The notes beneath the pieces were generated by a model, which did no database searches, was not told the origin of the DNA, and worked only from the letters and a program-made list of their open reading frames with translations. This document shows, one piece after another, positions 44,348 to 53,875 of a stretch of 64,000 bases of DNA. Every line of letters starts with the position of its first letter. The stretch's first letter is position 1. Origin of the DNA: Pseudoduganella flava (GTDB lineage: Bacteria > Pseudomonadota > Gammaproteobacteria > Burkholderiales > Burkholderiaceae_D); contig NZ_VLKW01000004.1 in NCBI RefSeq assembly GCF_007830495.1, positions 434,001-498,000 of the forward strand, written 5' to 3'. Both the position numbers and the translations under genes were made by a program.

Positions 44348-44714
44348 GACGGCCTCCATCTGTTCAAGGGTTTTCTGAATTACGGCGCGCTGCGGGGCGC
44401 TCCGTCGCCGGCGGCGCCTCAGGCACCAACGCCGATGTGCAGCGTGTCTCGCGCCTGGGAGGGGCTACTGGAGGCCGTGACAAGCTTGGTTCTTGCATAA
44501 TAGTCAACCGTCTCGCCGCCAATGAGTTCGTCTCAGCCGCAGCATTGATCTTGATCAATTGGTGGCGTTGTTGCTGTTTAGTTTGCGCAACAATGCTGCT
44601 CGCCGGAGTGAAGCGGACGTCCCTTGGAACGCTGGCGGCTCTAAAGGGCGGTTGCACGCCAAGAAATCCGCATCTATTGCTCACAGGAACCGGTTCGAGT
44701 CAATCTGATTATTT

Positions 44715-44736
44715 TTGCTGACTTCCCAGTCAGCAA
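44715..44736. promoter_or_regulatory. Palindrome upstream of the RND pump operon
   Basis: Perfect 9-bp arms TTGCTGACT / AGTCAGCAA around TCCC. It lies about 100 bases before the adaptor gene ATG. It may be a second operator, or a hairpin; there is no T run on either downstream side. Confidence 0.5.
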
Positions 44737-44759
44737 ACGCACAAGTTTCTGATCTGTAT

Positions 44760-44779
44760 TAGAATGATCGTTCATTCTA
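44760..44779. promoter_or_regulatory. TetR-type operator before the RND pump operon
   Basis: TAGAATGATCGTTCATTCTA is a perfect palindrome with 8-bp arms and a TCGT centre, 34 bases before the adaptor ATG. Its form (GAATGA-N4-TCATTC) is like operators of AcrR/TtgR-type repressors of RND pumps. No repressor gene is divergent here; the nearest TetR gene is at 51409. Confidence 0.7.
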
Positions 44780-44813
44780 TCGCGCGATACCTCACAGATC
44801 AGAAAGACAACGT

Positions 44814-46025
44814 ATGGAACACTCGCTCTCCCGCCCGCCTCTCCGCACGGCCGGCCTCGTTTTCCTCGCATGCGCGGCGGCGCTGACCGCCGGCTGCGAG
44901 TCCCATCAGAAGGAAGGCGCCGGTGCGCCGGGCGGCAAGATGCCGCCGCCGCAAGTGGCCGTCTACACGGTGCAGCCGCAGGCGCTGCCGGTGACGGCTG
45001 AACTGCCCGGCCGCACGTCCGCCTACCAGATCGCCGAAGTGCGTCCGCAGGTGTCCGGCATCATCCAGAAGCGCCTGTTTACGGAAGGCGCCGACGTGAA
45101 GGCCGGCACCCAGCTGTACCAGATCGATCCGGCCACCTACCAGGCCACCTACAACTCGGCCAAGGCCGCGCTGACCCGCGCTCAGGCCAACCTGCTGACG
45201 GCCGGCCCGAAAGTGAAGCGCTACAAGGAGCTGGTCGAGATCGAAGGCGTGTCGCGCCAGGATTACGACGACGCGATCGCCGCCGAAGCGCAGGCCCGCG
45301 CCGACGTCGAATCGGCCAAGGCATCGCTGGAAACGGCGCGCATCAACGTGGAGTACACGAAGGTGCATGCGCCGATCTCCGGCCGCATCAGCCGCTCGAA
45401 CGTGACGCCGGGTGCGCTGGTTACCGCTGGCCAGGAAACGGCGATGACCACCGTGCAGCAGCTCGACCCGATCTATGTCGACGTGACGCAGTCCAGCGAA
45501 GACCTGCTGCGCCTGAAGAAGAACATCGAGGCGGGCGGCGTGAAGCAAGCCGGCCAGGCCAAGGTCACGCTGAAGCTGGCCGACGGCACCACCTATGCGC
45601 AGCCGGGCAAGCTGCAGTTCGCCGACGCGAGCGTCGATCCGGGCACCGGCAACGTCACGCTGCGCGCGATCTTCCCGAACCCGAAGCATGACCTGCTGCC
45701 GGGGATGTTCGTGCGTGCCGTCGTCGAGAACGGCGTCAACGAGCAGGCGATCGCCGTGCCGCAACAGGGCGTGACGCGCAACCAGAAGGGCGAAGCGACG
45801 GCGCTGGTGCTGAACCAGCAGGGCATCGTCGAGCAGCGCGTCATCAAGACTGCCGGCACGCAGGGCGACAAGTGGCTCGTGGCCGGTGGCCTGAATGCCG
45901 GCGACCGCGTGATCATCGAAGGCCTGCAGAAGGTGAAGCCGGGTGCACCGGCCGTCGTGGCGCAGGGCGAGGCAACCCGACCGGCAGCCACCGCCGCCGC
46001 CGGCAAACCCGCCGCCGCACAGTAA
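44814..46025 (+). CDS. RND efflux periplasmic adaptor (AcrA/MexA type)
   Basis: 403 residues. The lipobox LTAGC near residue 24 anchors it in the inner membrane. Then follow the lipoyl half-motif (ELPGRTSAYQIAEVRPQVSGIIQKRLF), a helical hairpin, the second lipoyl half (YTKVHAPISGRISRSNVTPGALV) and a beta-barrel domain. It links the inner-membrane pump to the outer-membrane channel. First gene of a three-gene pump operon behind a perfect palindromic operator. Confidence 0.95.
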   Translation: MEHSLSRPPLRTAGLVFLACAAALTAGCESHQKEGAGAPGGKMPPPQVAVYTVQPQALPVTAELPGRTSAYQIAEVRPQVSGIIQKRLFTEGADVKAGTQLYQIDPATYQATYNSAKAALTRAQANLLTAGPKVKRYKELVEIEGVSRQDYDDAIAAEAQARADVESAKASLETARINVEYTKVHAPISGRISRSNVTPGALVTAGQETAMTTVQQLDPIYVDVTQSSEDLLRLKKNIEAGGVKQAGQAKVTLKLADGTTYAQPGKLQFADASVDPGTGNVTLRAIFPNPKHDLLPGMFVRAVVENGVNEQAIAVPQQGVTRNQKGEATALVLNQQGIVEQRVIKTAGTQGDKWLVAGGLNAGDRVIIEGLQKVKPGAPAVVAQGEATRPAATAAAGKPAAAQ

Positions 46026-46037
46026 GGAGTTTTATCC

Positions 46038-49000
46038 ATGGCTAGATTTTTCATCGATCGCCCCATCTTCGCGTGGGTCATAGCGATCGTCATCATGCTC
46101 GCGGGCGTGCTCGCGATCCGGGCGCTGCCGATCGCGCAGTACCCGAGCATCGCGCCGCCGTCGATCTCGATCTCCGGTTCGTACCCGGGCGCTTCCGCGA
46201 AGACCGTGGAAGACGCAGTCACGCAGGTCATCGAACAGAAGATGAAGGGCATCGACGGGCTGCGCTACATGAGCTCCTCGTCCGACTCGGCCGGCGGCAT
46301 CGGCATCACGCTGACGTTCAAGAACGGCACGAACCCGGACATCGCCCAGGTGCAGGTGCAGAACAAGCTGCAGCTGGCGACGCCGCTGCTGCCGGCCGCC
46401 GTCACGCAACAGGGCCTGGTGGTGTCGAAAGCCACCAAGAACTTCCTGCTGGTGCTGGGCTTCGTGTCCGAGGACGGCAGCATGAACAACGCCGACCTGG
46501 GCGACTACGTGGCGGCCAACGTGCTCGATCCGATCTCCCGCGTCGAAGGCGTGGGCGACGTGACCTTGTTCGGTTCCCAGTACGCGATGCGCATCTGGCT
46601 CGATCCCTCGAAGCTGCAAAGCTACCAGCTGACGCCGTCGGACGTGATCACGGCCGTGCAGGCGCAGAACGCGGAAGTCTCCGCCGGTGAACTGGGTGGC
46701 GCGCCCGCCGTGCCGGGCCAGCAGCTGAACGCCACCGTGTCGGCGCAGAGCCGCCTGCAGACGGCCGAGCAGTTCGGCGCGATCCTGCTGAAGACGATGG
46801 GAAGCGGCGCCACCGTGCACCTGCGCGACGTGGCGAAGATGGAACTGGGCCGCGAGAACTACAACACGGTCGCCCGCTTCAACGGCAAGCCCGCTACCGG
46901 TATCGCACTGAAGCTGGCCACCGGCGCCAACGCCCTCGATACCGCTAAGCTGGTGAAGGCGAAGATCGAAGAGATGGGCAAGCTGTTCCCGCAAGGGATG
47001 AAGGCCGTCGTGGCGTTTGACACGACGCCGTTCGTCGAGCTGTCGATCGAGGAAGTCGTGAAGACGCTGGGCGAGGCGATCGTGCTGGTGTTCCTCGTGA
47101 TGTACCTGTTCCTGCAGAACTTCCGCGCCACGCTGATCCCGACGATGGCCGTGCCGGTGGTGCTGCTGGGTACCTTCGCGATCCTGTCCGCGTTCGGCTA
47201 CTCGATCAACACGCTGACGATGTTCGCGATGGTGCTGGCGATCGGCCTGCTGGTCGACGATGCGATCGTCGTCGTGGAAAACGTCGAGCGCGTGATGACG
47301 GAAGAGGGCCTGTCGCCGAAAGAGGCGACGAAGAAATCGATGGGCCAGATTTCCGGCGCGCTGGTCGGCATCGCGATGGTGCTGTCCGCCGTGTTCGTGC
47401 CGATGGCGTTCTTCGGCGGCTCCACGGGCGTCATCTACCGCCAGTTCTCGATCACGATCGTGTCGGCGATGGTGCTGTCCGTGCTGGTCGCAATGATCTT
47501 CACGCCGGCGCTGTGCGCCACGATCCTCAAGCCCGTCGAGAAGGGCCATCACCTGTCCGACCGCGGCTTCTTCGGCTGGTTCAACCGCACGTTCGAACGC
47601 AGCACCAACAAGTACCAGGGCATGGTGGGCGGCATGATCCGCCGCCGCGGTGCGTCGATGATCCTGTACGTCGTGCTGCTGGGCGTGCTGGCGCTCGTGT
47701 TCATGCGCCTGCCGACTTCTTTCCTGCCGGAAGAAGACCAGGGCGTGCTGTTCTCGCAGATCCAGCTGCCGACGGGCGCCACACAGGAACGTACGTTGAA
47801 GACGATCGAGAAGGTCGAGGACTACTTCCTGAACAAGGAAAAGGCGAACGTCGCTTCCGTGTTCGCGGTGGCCGGCTTCTCGTTCGGCGGCAACGGCCAG
47901 AACACGGGTATCGCGTTCGTGCGGATGAAGGACTGGAAGGAACGTCCGGGCAAGGAAAACCGCGTCAGCGCGATCGCCGGCCGGGCGATGGGCGCGCTGA
48001 TGCAGCTGCGCGATTCGATGGTGTTCGCGTTCGCGCCGCCGGCCGTGCTGGAACTGGGTAACGCCTCGGGCTTCGACCTGCAGCTGCAGGACGTGGCCGG
48101 CGTTGGCCACGACAAGCTGATGGCCGCGCGCAACCAGCTGCTGGGCATGGCGTCGCAAAGCAAGCTGCTGGTCGGCGTGCGTCCGAACGGCCAGGAAGAT
48201 ACGCCGCAGTACAAGGTCATTATCGACCAGCAGAAGGCGACCGCGCTCGGCCTGTCCGTGGCGGAAGTGAACAAGGTGCTGTCGGTGGGCTGGGGTTCGT
48301 CGTACGTCAACGACTTCATCGACCGTGGCCGCGTGAAGAAGGTGTACATGCAGGGCCAGCCGGATTCGCGCATGGTGCCGGAAGACCTGTCGAAGTGGTT
48401 CGTCCGCAATACGGCGGGCGCCATGGTGCCGTTCTCCGCGTTCGCCACGGGCGAGTGGATCTACGCATCGCCGCGCCTGGAGCGCTACAACGGCCTGTCC
48501 TCGGTGAACATCCAGGGCAGCCCGGCGCCGGGCGTGTCGTCCGGTGCCGCGATGGCCGAAGTCGAGAAGCTGGTGGCGCAACTGCCGCCGGGTATCGGCT
48601 TCGAATGGACCGGCCTGTCCGTCGAAGAGCGCCAGTCCGGCTCGCAGACGCCGGCGCTGTACTCGATCTCGATCCTGATCGTGTTCCTGTGCCTGGCCGC
48701 GCTGTATGAAAGCTGGTCGGTGCCGTTCTCGGTGCTGCTGGTCGTCCCGCTGGGCATCATCGGTACCGTGATCGCGACGTGGGGCTTCCACCTGGCGAAC
48801 GACGTGTACTTCCAGGTGGGCCTGTTGACGGTGGTCGGCCTGTCCGCGAAGAACGCGATCCTGATCGTGGAATTCGCGAAAGAACTGCAGGAAGCGGGCC
48901 GCGACCTGCGCGAAGCGACGCTGGAAGCGGTGAAGCTGCGCCTGCGGCCGATCCTGATGACGTCGATCGCATTCGGCCTGGGCGTGCTGCCGCTGGCCGT

Positions 49001-49181
49001 GGCGAGCGGCGCCGGCTCCGGCAGCCAGAACGCGATCGGCGTGGGCGTGCTGGGCGGGATGCTGACGGCGACGTTCCTCGGCATCTTCTTCGTGCCCGTG
49101 TTCTTCGTGCTGGTACGCAGCTGGTTCGCCAGCAAGCAAGCCGCCGCCCCGGGTACCACTGTTGTAAAGGAAGCTCAATGA
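46038..49181 (+). CDS. RND multidrug efflux transporter (AcrB/MexB type, HAE-1)
   Basis: 1047 residues, the usual length for the hydrophobe/amphiphile efflux-1 family. It starts [21 protein letters not shown] like AcrB. The proton-relay Asp pair is in [18 protein letters not shown]. Two periplasmic loops and twelve helices are evident. It expels drugs, dyes or solvents in exchange for protons as a trimer with the adaptor and channel encoded on either side. It overlaps the channel gene by four bases. Substrates cannot be told from sequence. Confidence 0.97.
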   Translation: MARFFIDRPIFAWVIAIVIMLAGVLAIRALPIAQYPSIAPPSISISGSYPGASAKTVEDAVTQVIEQKMKGIDGLRYMSSSSDSAGGIGITLTFKNGTNPDIAQVQVQNKLQLATPLLPAAVTQQGLVVSKATKNFLLVLGFVSEDGSMNNADLGDYVAANVLDPISRVEGVGDVTLFGSQYAMRIWLDPSKLQSYQLTPSDVITAVQAQNAEVSAGELGGAPAVPGQQLNATVSAQSRLQTAEQFGAILLKTMGSGATVHLRDVAKMELGRENYNTVARFNGKPATGIALKLATGANALDTAKLVKAKIEEMGKLFPQGMKAVVAFDTTPFVELSIEEVVKTLGEAIVLVFLVMYLFLQNFRATLIPTMAVPVVLLGTFAILSAFGYSINTLTMFAMVLAIGLLVDDAIVVVENVERVMTEEGLSPKEATKKSMGQISGALVGIAMVLSAVFVPMAFFGGSTGVIYRQFSITIVSAMVLSVLVAMIFTPALCATILKPVEKGHHLSDRGFFGWFNRTFERSTNKYQGMVGGMIRRRGASMILYVVLLGVLALVFMRLPTSFLPEEDQGVLFSQIQLPTGATQERTLKTIEKVEDYFLNKEKANVASVFAVAGFSFGGNGQNTGIAFVRMKDWKERPGKENRVSAIAGRAMGALMQLRDSMVFAFAPPAVLELGNASGFDLQLQDVAGVGHDKLMAARNQLLGMASQSKLLVGVRPNGQEDTPQYKVIIDQQKATALGLSVAEVNKVLSVGWGSSYVNDFIDRGRVKKVYMQGQPDSRMVPEDLSKWFVRNTAGAMVPFSAFATGEWIYASPRLERYNGLSSVNIQGSPAPGVSSGAAMAEVEKLVAQLPPGIGFEWTGLSVEERQSGSQTPALYSISILIVFLCLAALYESWSVPFSVLLVVPLGIIGTVIATWGFHLANDVYFQVGLLTVVGLSAKNAILIVEFAKELQEAGRDLREATLEAVKLRLRPILMTSIAFGLGVLPLAVASGAGSGSQNAIGVGVLGGMLTATFLGIFFVPVFFVLVRSWFASKQAAAPGTTVVKEAQ

Positions 49182-50596
49182 ACAAGTCTTTGATCACCCT
49201 GGCGGTGACCGCGCTGCTGGCCGGCTGCAGCCTGGCGCCGACGTACGAACGCCCGGCCGCCCCGATCCCGTCGGCCGCGCAGACGTGGCCGCAAGGCGAT
49301 GCCTACAAGCCGGCCGCGCAGCCGACCGCGACGAAGGAAGCGTATGACATCGCCTGGCGCGACTTCATCGCCGACGAGCAGTTGAAGCAGCTGGTCGAGC
49401 TGGCGCTGGCCAACAACCGCGACCTGCGCGTGTCGATCCTGAACATCGAGAAGGCGCGCGCCCAGTATGGCGTGCAGCGTGCCGGGCAGGTGCCGCACGT
49501 GAACGCCACCGTCAGCCAGACGGCCAATCGCGTGCCGGACAATTCGTCGCCCACCGGCGATGGCTACATCACCCGCCAGTACAGCGCGGGCCTGGGCATT
49601 CCCGCGTTCGAGCTGGACTTCTTCGGCCGCGTGAAGAACCTGTCCGAGGCCGCGTTGCAGCAGTACCTGGGCACGGCGGAAGCGCGCCGCTCGCAGCAGA
49701 TCAGCCTGGTGGCCGAAGTGACCAATGCGTGGCTGACGCTGGCCGCGGACCAGGAGCGCCTGCGCCTGGCGCAGGACACGCTGAAGAGCCAGCAGATCAC
49801 GTATGAGCTCAGCAAGCGTCGCTTCGAGGCGGGTGCCACGTCCGGCCTCGACATGTACGAGGCGCAGACGAGCGTGGAATCGGCCCGCAACGACGTGGCC
49901 GTGTACACGGCGCAGGTGGCGGCCGACCAGAACGCGCTGGCGCTGCTGGCCGGCGCAGCGGTGCCGGCCGAGCTGCTGCCGCAAGGCCCGCTGGGCCCCG
50001 TGACGCAGGTGGCGGACCTGCCGGAAGGCGTGCCGTCGACGGTGCTGCAACGCCGGCCGGACGTGCTGTCCGCCGAACGCACGCTGCAGGCGGCCAACGC
50101 GGACATCGGCGTCGCCCGTGCCGCGTTCTTCCCCAGCATCTCGCTGACGGCATCAGCCGGCAGCGCGAGCGGCGCCTTGTCGGGCCTGTTCAAGGCGGGT
50201 TCCGGCGCATGGACGTTCATCCCGCAGCTGACCTTGCCGATCTTCGCGGGCGGTGCAAACCAGGCCAACCTGGACATCGCGAAGACCAACCGCGACATCG
50301 CCGTCGCGCAGTACGAAAAGGCGATCCAGTCGGCATTCCGCGAAGTGGCCGATGCACTGGCCCAGCGCGGCACGATCGATGAGCGGGTGGCGTCGCAGAC
50401 GGCACTGGTGGAAGCGTCCGGCAAGAGCTACCGGATCCACGAGCAGCGTTACCAGAAGGGGGCGGAGTCGTACCTGAACGCGCTGGTGTCGCAGCGGACG
50501 TTGTATGCGGCGCAGCAGAGCTTGATTACGGCGCGGTTGGCGAAGGCGTCGAATCAGGTGACGCTGTATAAAGTCCTGGGCGGCGGCTGGCAGTAA
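49178..50596 (+). CDS. Outer-membrane efflux channel (OprM/NodT type)
   Basis: 472 residues. The lipobox LLAGC near residue 16 marks an outer-membrane lipoprotein. Two TolC-like repeats are present, with [26 protein letters not shown] and [34 protein letters not shown] as family signatures. It completes the tripartite pump. The ATG overlaps the transporter stop in ATGA. Confidence 0.95.
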   Translation: MNKSLITLAVTALLAGCSLAPTYERPAAPIPSAAQTWPQGDAYKPAAQPTATKEAYDIAWRDFIADEQLKQLVELALANNRDLRVSILNIEKARAQYGVQRAGQVPHVNATVSQTANRVPDNSSPTGDGYITRQYSAGLGIPAFELDFFGRVKNLSEAALQQYLGTAEARRSQQISLVAEVTNAWLTLAADQERLRLAQDTLKSQQITYELSKRRFEAGATSGLDMYEAQTSVESARNDVAVYTAQVAADQNALALLAGAAVPAELLPQGPLGPVTQVADLPEGVPSTVLQRRPDVLSAERTLQAANADIGVARAAFFPSISLTASAGSASGALSGLFKAGSGAWTFIPQLTLPIFAGGANQANLDIAKTNRDIAVAQYEKAIQSAFREVADALAQRGTIDERVASQTALVEASGKSYRIHEQRYQKGAESYLNALVSQRTLYAAQQSLITARLAKASNQVTLYKVLGGGWQ

Positions 50597-50641
50597 GGGC
50601 CAAGGGGCCGTGGTAAAAGTTAAACCCAACGGCAAAGGCAG

Positions 50642-50737
50642 GGGTCAGGGAGGAGTGCGGGCGTGCAAGCCCGCACCGCTTTGCCGGCGGAGAGCATGCT
50701 CTCCGAAACCCCGGCAAAGCCCCGCCGGGTCTGACCC
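50642..50737. repeat. Nested-hairpin intergenic element (cloverleaf-like)
   Basis: Outer arms GGGTCAG / CTGACCC at 50642-50648 and 50731-50737 enclose two perfect hairpins. One has 8-bp arms GTGCGGGC / GCCCGCAC (50655-50676). The other has 10-bp arms GCTTTGCCGG / CCGGCAAAGC (50678-50687 with 50711-50720) around an 18-bp palindrome CGGAGAGCATGCTCTCCG at 50688-50705. It lies between convergent genes. It looks like a structured repeat element; termination is possible. Confidence 0.75.
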
Positions 50738-50790
50738 TAGGTTTGGGTCTGGGGTGCCGGCGGGCGAACCTGCGCTTCGACAAATAACGT

Positions 50791-51285
50791 TCAAGTCAAC
50801 AACGGCGGCGTCCACTCCATACAAAGGAACAGGCCGTTCGCCCCGTTGAGCGTAAACCCGCAGCGCTGGAACAGGCGCTGGGCACGGCTGCCGGGCAGCA
50901 CGTCCAGCCGCACGGGCACGCGCATGCGCACGCCTTGTGCCTGCAGGCTGCGCAACAGGCCGAGGCCGATGCCGCGGTTGCGGCATTCGGGCAGCAGGCT
51001 GATGTCCAGGATGCGGATTTCGTCGGCGCCGTAGTTGACGTACAGGGCGCCGATCGGCCGCTCGCGTTCGACGATGACGGCAACGTCGCCGTAAGGGTAC
51101 AGCGCATGCAGCTGCGTCTGCCGCGCGCGGAACTGCAAGGCCATCAGCAGCGCCTCGGTGCGGGCATCGCATGCACCCATGCGCTGCTCTGCCGTACGCG
51201 TGCTCGCATAGAGCTGCTCCATGAAGGCCTGGTCGGCGGCTTCCGCCGGCCGCATTTCGATCGTGCGGGAAGTCCTGGTTGACAT
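50791..51285 (-). CDS. GNAT-family N-acetyltransferase
   Basis: 164 residues from ATG 51285, preceded by AAGGA. The acetyl-CoA binding motif A is present as LLPECRNRGIGLGLLRSL (R-x-x-G-x-G), with ADEIRILDISL as strand 4 and a final VLPGSRAQRLFQRCGF. The substrate is unknown. The frame stays open far upstream through the neighbouring genes, but the internal ATG with a ribosome-binding site and homology start are decisive. Divergent from the TetR regulator gene. Confidence 0.88.
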   Translation of the reverse strand: MSTRTSRTIEMRPAEAADQAFMEQLYASTRTAEQRMGACDARTEALLMALQFRARQTQLHALYPYGDVAVIVERERPIGALYVNYGADEIRILDISLLPECRNRGIGLGLLRSLQAQGVRMRVPVRLDVLPGSRAQRLFQRCGFTLNGANGLFLCMEWTPPLLT

Positions 51286-51408
51286 GGTCGTCCTTGCGCA
51301 AGTAGCGGTCGGAGAAAATGATAGCATCCGTGCGCGTGCACGGGCGATCCGTTTGACAAACCGGTGCCGGCAGTGGGGAAAGAGGGCCGGCAACCCCAGA
51401 AAGACAGC

Positions 51409-52020
51409 ATGAATCATATCGAAAAACGCCATCACGACCCGGAAAAGGCGCGCCACCGGCGCCGCCAGGTACTGGACGCGGCCGCGGCCTGTTTCGGCCG
51501 CAGCGGCTTTCATGGCGCGAGCATGGCGGAGATCTCGAAAGCGGCCGGCATGAGCGCCGGCCATATCTACAACTACTTCGACAGCAAGGATGCGATCATC
51601 GCCGCCTTCGTCGAGGAGAACGTCGAGCGCATCGCCGCCGACCTGCGCGAACTCGAGCAACAGGAAGACCCGTTGCAGGCGCTGCTGGACCGCATCCCGC
51701 AAGGCGTGCGCGACGACCTGAACCCGCAGACGTGGTTCATGCCGATGGAGATCACGGCGGAAGCATCGCGCAACCCGAAGATCGCCGCCGTCGTGCGCGA
51801 TGCGGACCGGCGCACGCGCGACCAGTTCCGCGCGATCCTGAAGCGCGGCCGCGCGCTGCACGGCATCAGCGTTGACGACGCCGTGCTCAATGGCCGGATG
51901 GACGCTATCATCACGATGTTCCAGGGCCTGCCCGTGCGTGCCCTGCACAACCCGGATCTCGACCCGGAGCAGCTGATCGCGTCGTTCCACCTCGCGTTGA
52001 AGCCGCTGCTGTTCAGCTGA
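51409..52020 (+). CDS. TetR/AcrR-family transcriptional regulator
   Basis: 203 residues from ATG 51409. The N-terminal helix-turn-helix is ARHRRRQVLDAAAACFGRSGFHGASMAEISKAAGMSAGHIYNYFDSK by its canonical TetR spacing (shown here only in part: FHGASMAEISKAAGMSAG). The C-terminal ligand domain has no clear family. It lies 0.8 kb after the RND pump operon with the GNAT gene between, so it is a candidate repressor of that pump, whose operator is at 44760; this is inference only. Confidence 0.9.
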   Translation: MNHIEKRHHDPEKARHRRRQVLDAAAACFGRSGFHGASMAEISKAAGMSAGHIYNYFDSKDAIIAAFVEENVERIAADLRELEQQEDPLQALLDRIPQGVRDDLNPQTWFMPMEITAEASRNPKIAAVVRDADRRTRDQFRAILKRGRALHGISVDDAVLNGRMDAIITMFQGLPVRALHNPDLDPEQLIASFHLALKPLLFS

Positions 52021-52038
52021 CCACCACGATTGGAGCTT

Positions 52039-52749
52039 ATGAGCACATCCTACGTCTTCGCCCCGCACCAGGCGGCAGCGCTGCCCGTCGCCGGCAGCGC
52101 CGCGCTGTTCCCCGTCCGCCGCGTCTACTGCGTCGGGCGCAACTATGCGGGCCATGCCCGCGAAATGGGCTCGGACCCGAACCGCGAGCCGCCGTTCTTC
52201 TTCTGCAAACCGGGCGATGCGGACGCCGTCGTCGCGGTGCCCGCCGGCGCCACGGTGGAACTGCCGTTCCCGCCGCGGACGGAAGACTTCCACCATGAAT
52301 GCGAGCTGGTGGTGGCGATCGGCAAGGGCGGCGCGAACATCCCGGCGGCCGACGCGCCGTCGCACATCTTCGGCTACGCCGTGGGCCTGGACATGACACG
52401 CCGCGACCTGCAAGGCCAGATGAAGGCCGCCGGCCGCCCGTGGGAGATCGGCAAGGCGTTCGATTTCTCGGCCCCCGTCGGCTCCGTGCATCCGGCAGCA
52501 AGCGTGCCGGGCATCGGCAATGCGGCGATCGCGCTGCAGGTCGATGGCGCCGTGAAGCAGTCCGGCCACGTGGCGGACATGATCTGGTCGATCGCCGAGA
52601 CGATCGCCAACCTGTCGACGCTGTTCACGCTGCAGCCGGGCGACCTGATTTTCACGGGCACGCCGGAAGGCGTCGGCGCCGTGCAGCGCGGACAACTGCT
52701 TACCGCCCACGTGGACGGCCTGACGGACATCGCCGTCCGCTACGTGTAA
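52039..52749 (+). CDS. Fumarylacetoacetate hydrolase family enzyme (fumarylpyruvate hydrolase-like)
   Basis: 236 residues. The FAH fold is shown by VYCVGRNYAGHAREMG, the metal-binding EDFHHECELVVAIG (Glu-x-Glu), YAVGLDMTRRDLQ and FTGTPEGVGAV. The combination is typical of fumarylpyruvate hydrolases (NagK type) in aromatic degradation, or acylpyruvases. GGAG precedes ATG 52039. No other gentisate-pathway gene is adjacent, so the substrate stays open. Confidence 0.87.
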   Translation: MSTSYVFAPHQAAALPVAGSAALFPVRRVYCVGRNYAGHAREMGSDPNREPPFFFCKPGDADAVVAVPAGATVELPFPPRTEDFHHECELVVAIGKGGANIPAADAPSHIFGYAVGLDMTRRDLQGQMKAAGRPWEIGKAFDFSAPVGSVHPAASVPGIGNAAIALQVDGAVKQSGHVADMIWSIAETIANLSTLFTLQPGDLIFTGTPEGVGAVQRGQLLTAHVDGLTDIAVRYV

Positions 52750-52752
52750 GCG

Positions 52753-53583
52753 CTACAGCCGCGCGGCCAGCGCGCTCAAGCCTTCGAGCGCGCCGGCGGG
52801 AAGGCCGACATCGAGTTTCGTCGGCACCTCCGGCTCGCGCGGGTTGATGCGCACGAGCCGCCCGCCGGCGCGGATCACCTGGTGGCTGAACTGCCGCACG
52901 GACGGGATCGCGGTGCCGGCACCCAGCTCGATGACGACGGGGCGCTCGGCAGCGCGCAGCCACTGCTCCAGCCGCGCCGCCTGCTGCGCGCTGCGGCGCT
53001 CGATCCAGTCCCAGTCGCCGAACATCAGGATGTTCGGCCGCGCCAGCCCGCCGCAATGTGGGCAGCGCGGCGGCTCGTTCGACAGCCGGCACGCATCGGC
53101 ATCCACCTCCGGCACGAAGTCCTCCGCCTCCCAGATCGCATCGCCGCACGGCGCCAGGCATTGCAGGTGATGGATCGAGCCGTGGCATTCATGGACGCGC
53201 GCGGGATCGAACCCCGCCTTCTGGAACTGCCCATCGACGTTGCTGGTGAAGACGTGAACCCCGTTCGGCATCGCTTCACCCCAGCGTTTCAGCAGCGCGA
53301 AGCCGGCATGGGGCACGGTGGCGCGATACAGCGCCAGGCGGTGGCCATAAAAGCCCCAGGCGAGGCGAGGGTCGCTGCGGAACGTGGCCGGCGACGCGGC
53401 GCTGGCGAAGTCGATACGCGCCTTGCCGAGGGCCGGATAGGCGCGCCAGAAGCCTTCGTTGCCGCGAAAATCCGGCAAGCCCGAATCGACGCCGATGCCG
53501 GCCCCGGCCGCGACGACAAGGGCATCCGCATCGCGTATCAGCGCCGCCGCGCGATCGAGCAGGGAGGAGGAGAGGGCATCCAT
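52753..53583 (-). CDS. SIR2-family NAD-dependent protein deacetylase
   Basis: 276 residues. NAD-binding motif GAGIGVDSGLPDFRG is present, the usual TQNID is TSNVD (VFTSNVDGQF), and the catalytic His is in ECHGSIHHLQC. Zinc Cys pairs are LQCLAPC and RCPHCG. A late GAGTAIPS and VRINPREP complete the fold. It likely removes acyl groups from protein lysines. It converges on the FAH gene, three bases from its stop. tRNA-Pro lies upstream. Confidence 0.92.
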   Translation of the reverse strand: MDALSSSLLDRAAALIRDADALVVAAGAGIGVDSGLPDFRGNEGFWRAYPALGKARIDFASAASPATFRSDPRLAWGFYGHRLALYRATVPHAGFALLKRWGEAMPNGVHVFTSNVDGQFQKAGFDPARVHECHGSIHHLQCLAPCGDAIWEAEDFVPEVDADACRLSNEPPRCPHCGGLARPNILMFGDWDWIERRSAQQAARLEQWLRAAERPVVIELGAGTAIPSVRQFSHQVIRAGGRLVRINPREPEVPTKLDVGLPAGALEGLSALAARL

Positions 53584-53668
53584 GCGGGCATTCTAGCGCG
53601 GCCCGGCGGCCATAGCCGTGACCCTGCCTGGATGCAAAAGACCATAGCAAAAACTCAAATGGCTCTGT

Positions 53669-53674
53669 TATAAT
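53669..53674 (+). promoter_or_regulatory. -10 element of the tRNA-Pro promoter
   Basis: Perfect TATAAT 11 bases before the tRNA 5' end; the -35 region (TAGCAA around 53645-53650) is weak. A GC-rich discriminator (GCGCC) follows, as expected for a stable-RNA promoter. Confidence 0.6.
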
Positions 53675-53685
53675 GCGCCACTCGT

Positions 53686-53762
53686 CGGGGCGTAGCGCAG
53701 CCTGGTAGCGCACCTGCATGGGGTGCAGGGGGTCGCGAGTTCGAATCCCGCCGTCCCGACCA
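53686..53762 (+). tRNA. tRNA-Pro (anticodon GGG)
   Basis: A 77-nt cloverleaf can be drawn. The acceptor stem is CGGGGCG/CGTCCCG with one G-U pair, the D-arm contains AGCCTGGTAGCGC, the anticodon stem CCTGC/GCAGG encloses ATGGGGT (anticodon GGG), the T-arm has GTTCGAATC, and CCA is encoded. It decodes CCC and CCU. Low-GC genes and broken integrases follow directly, so it is probably the attachment site of a genomic island. Confidence 0.96.
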
Positions 53763-53797
53763 TTGGATTCAATGACTTGCAGCGCAAGCTGTACATA

Positions 53798-53854
53798 AAC
53801 CCACCACTGTATATCAGGCAGATGTCTAATATCGGTTCGGTGGGTTTTTGTTTT
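53798..53854 (+). terminator. Probable terminator after tRNA-Pro
   Basis: AACCCACC at 53798-53805 pairs with GGTGGGTT at 53839-53846, and TTTGTTTT follows. The loop is long (33 bases), so strength is uncertain. Confidence 0.55.
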
Positions 53855-53875
53855 CTCCACTATCCGAGAGGCAAG

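Larger units (their letters stand above)
44348..44813. other. 466-base intergenic region before the RND pump operon
   Basis: No convincing gene. It holds the divergent promoters of the PEP-CTERM gene and the pump operon. Two perfect palindromes lie in the 100 bases nearest the pump genes and are listed separately. The middle part is AT-richer than its surroundings. Confidence 0.6.

Noticed and set aside
46032..49178. A very long open frame antisense to the RND transporter gene
   Set aside because: It is a codon-bias shadow. The plus strand has full AcrB homology, and the antisense product is a His/Arg-rich sequence with no family features.
50791..52710. A 639-codon reading of the acetyltransferase extending through the TetR and FAH genes
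   Set aside because: The extension is antisense to two clear genes. The internal ATG at 51285 with a ribosome-binding site gives a normal GNAT length.
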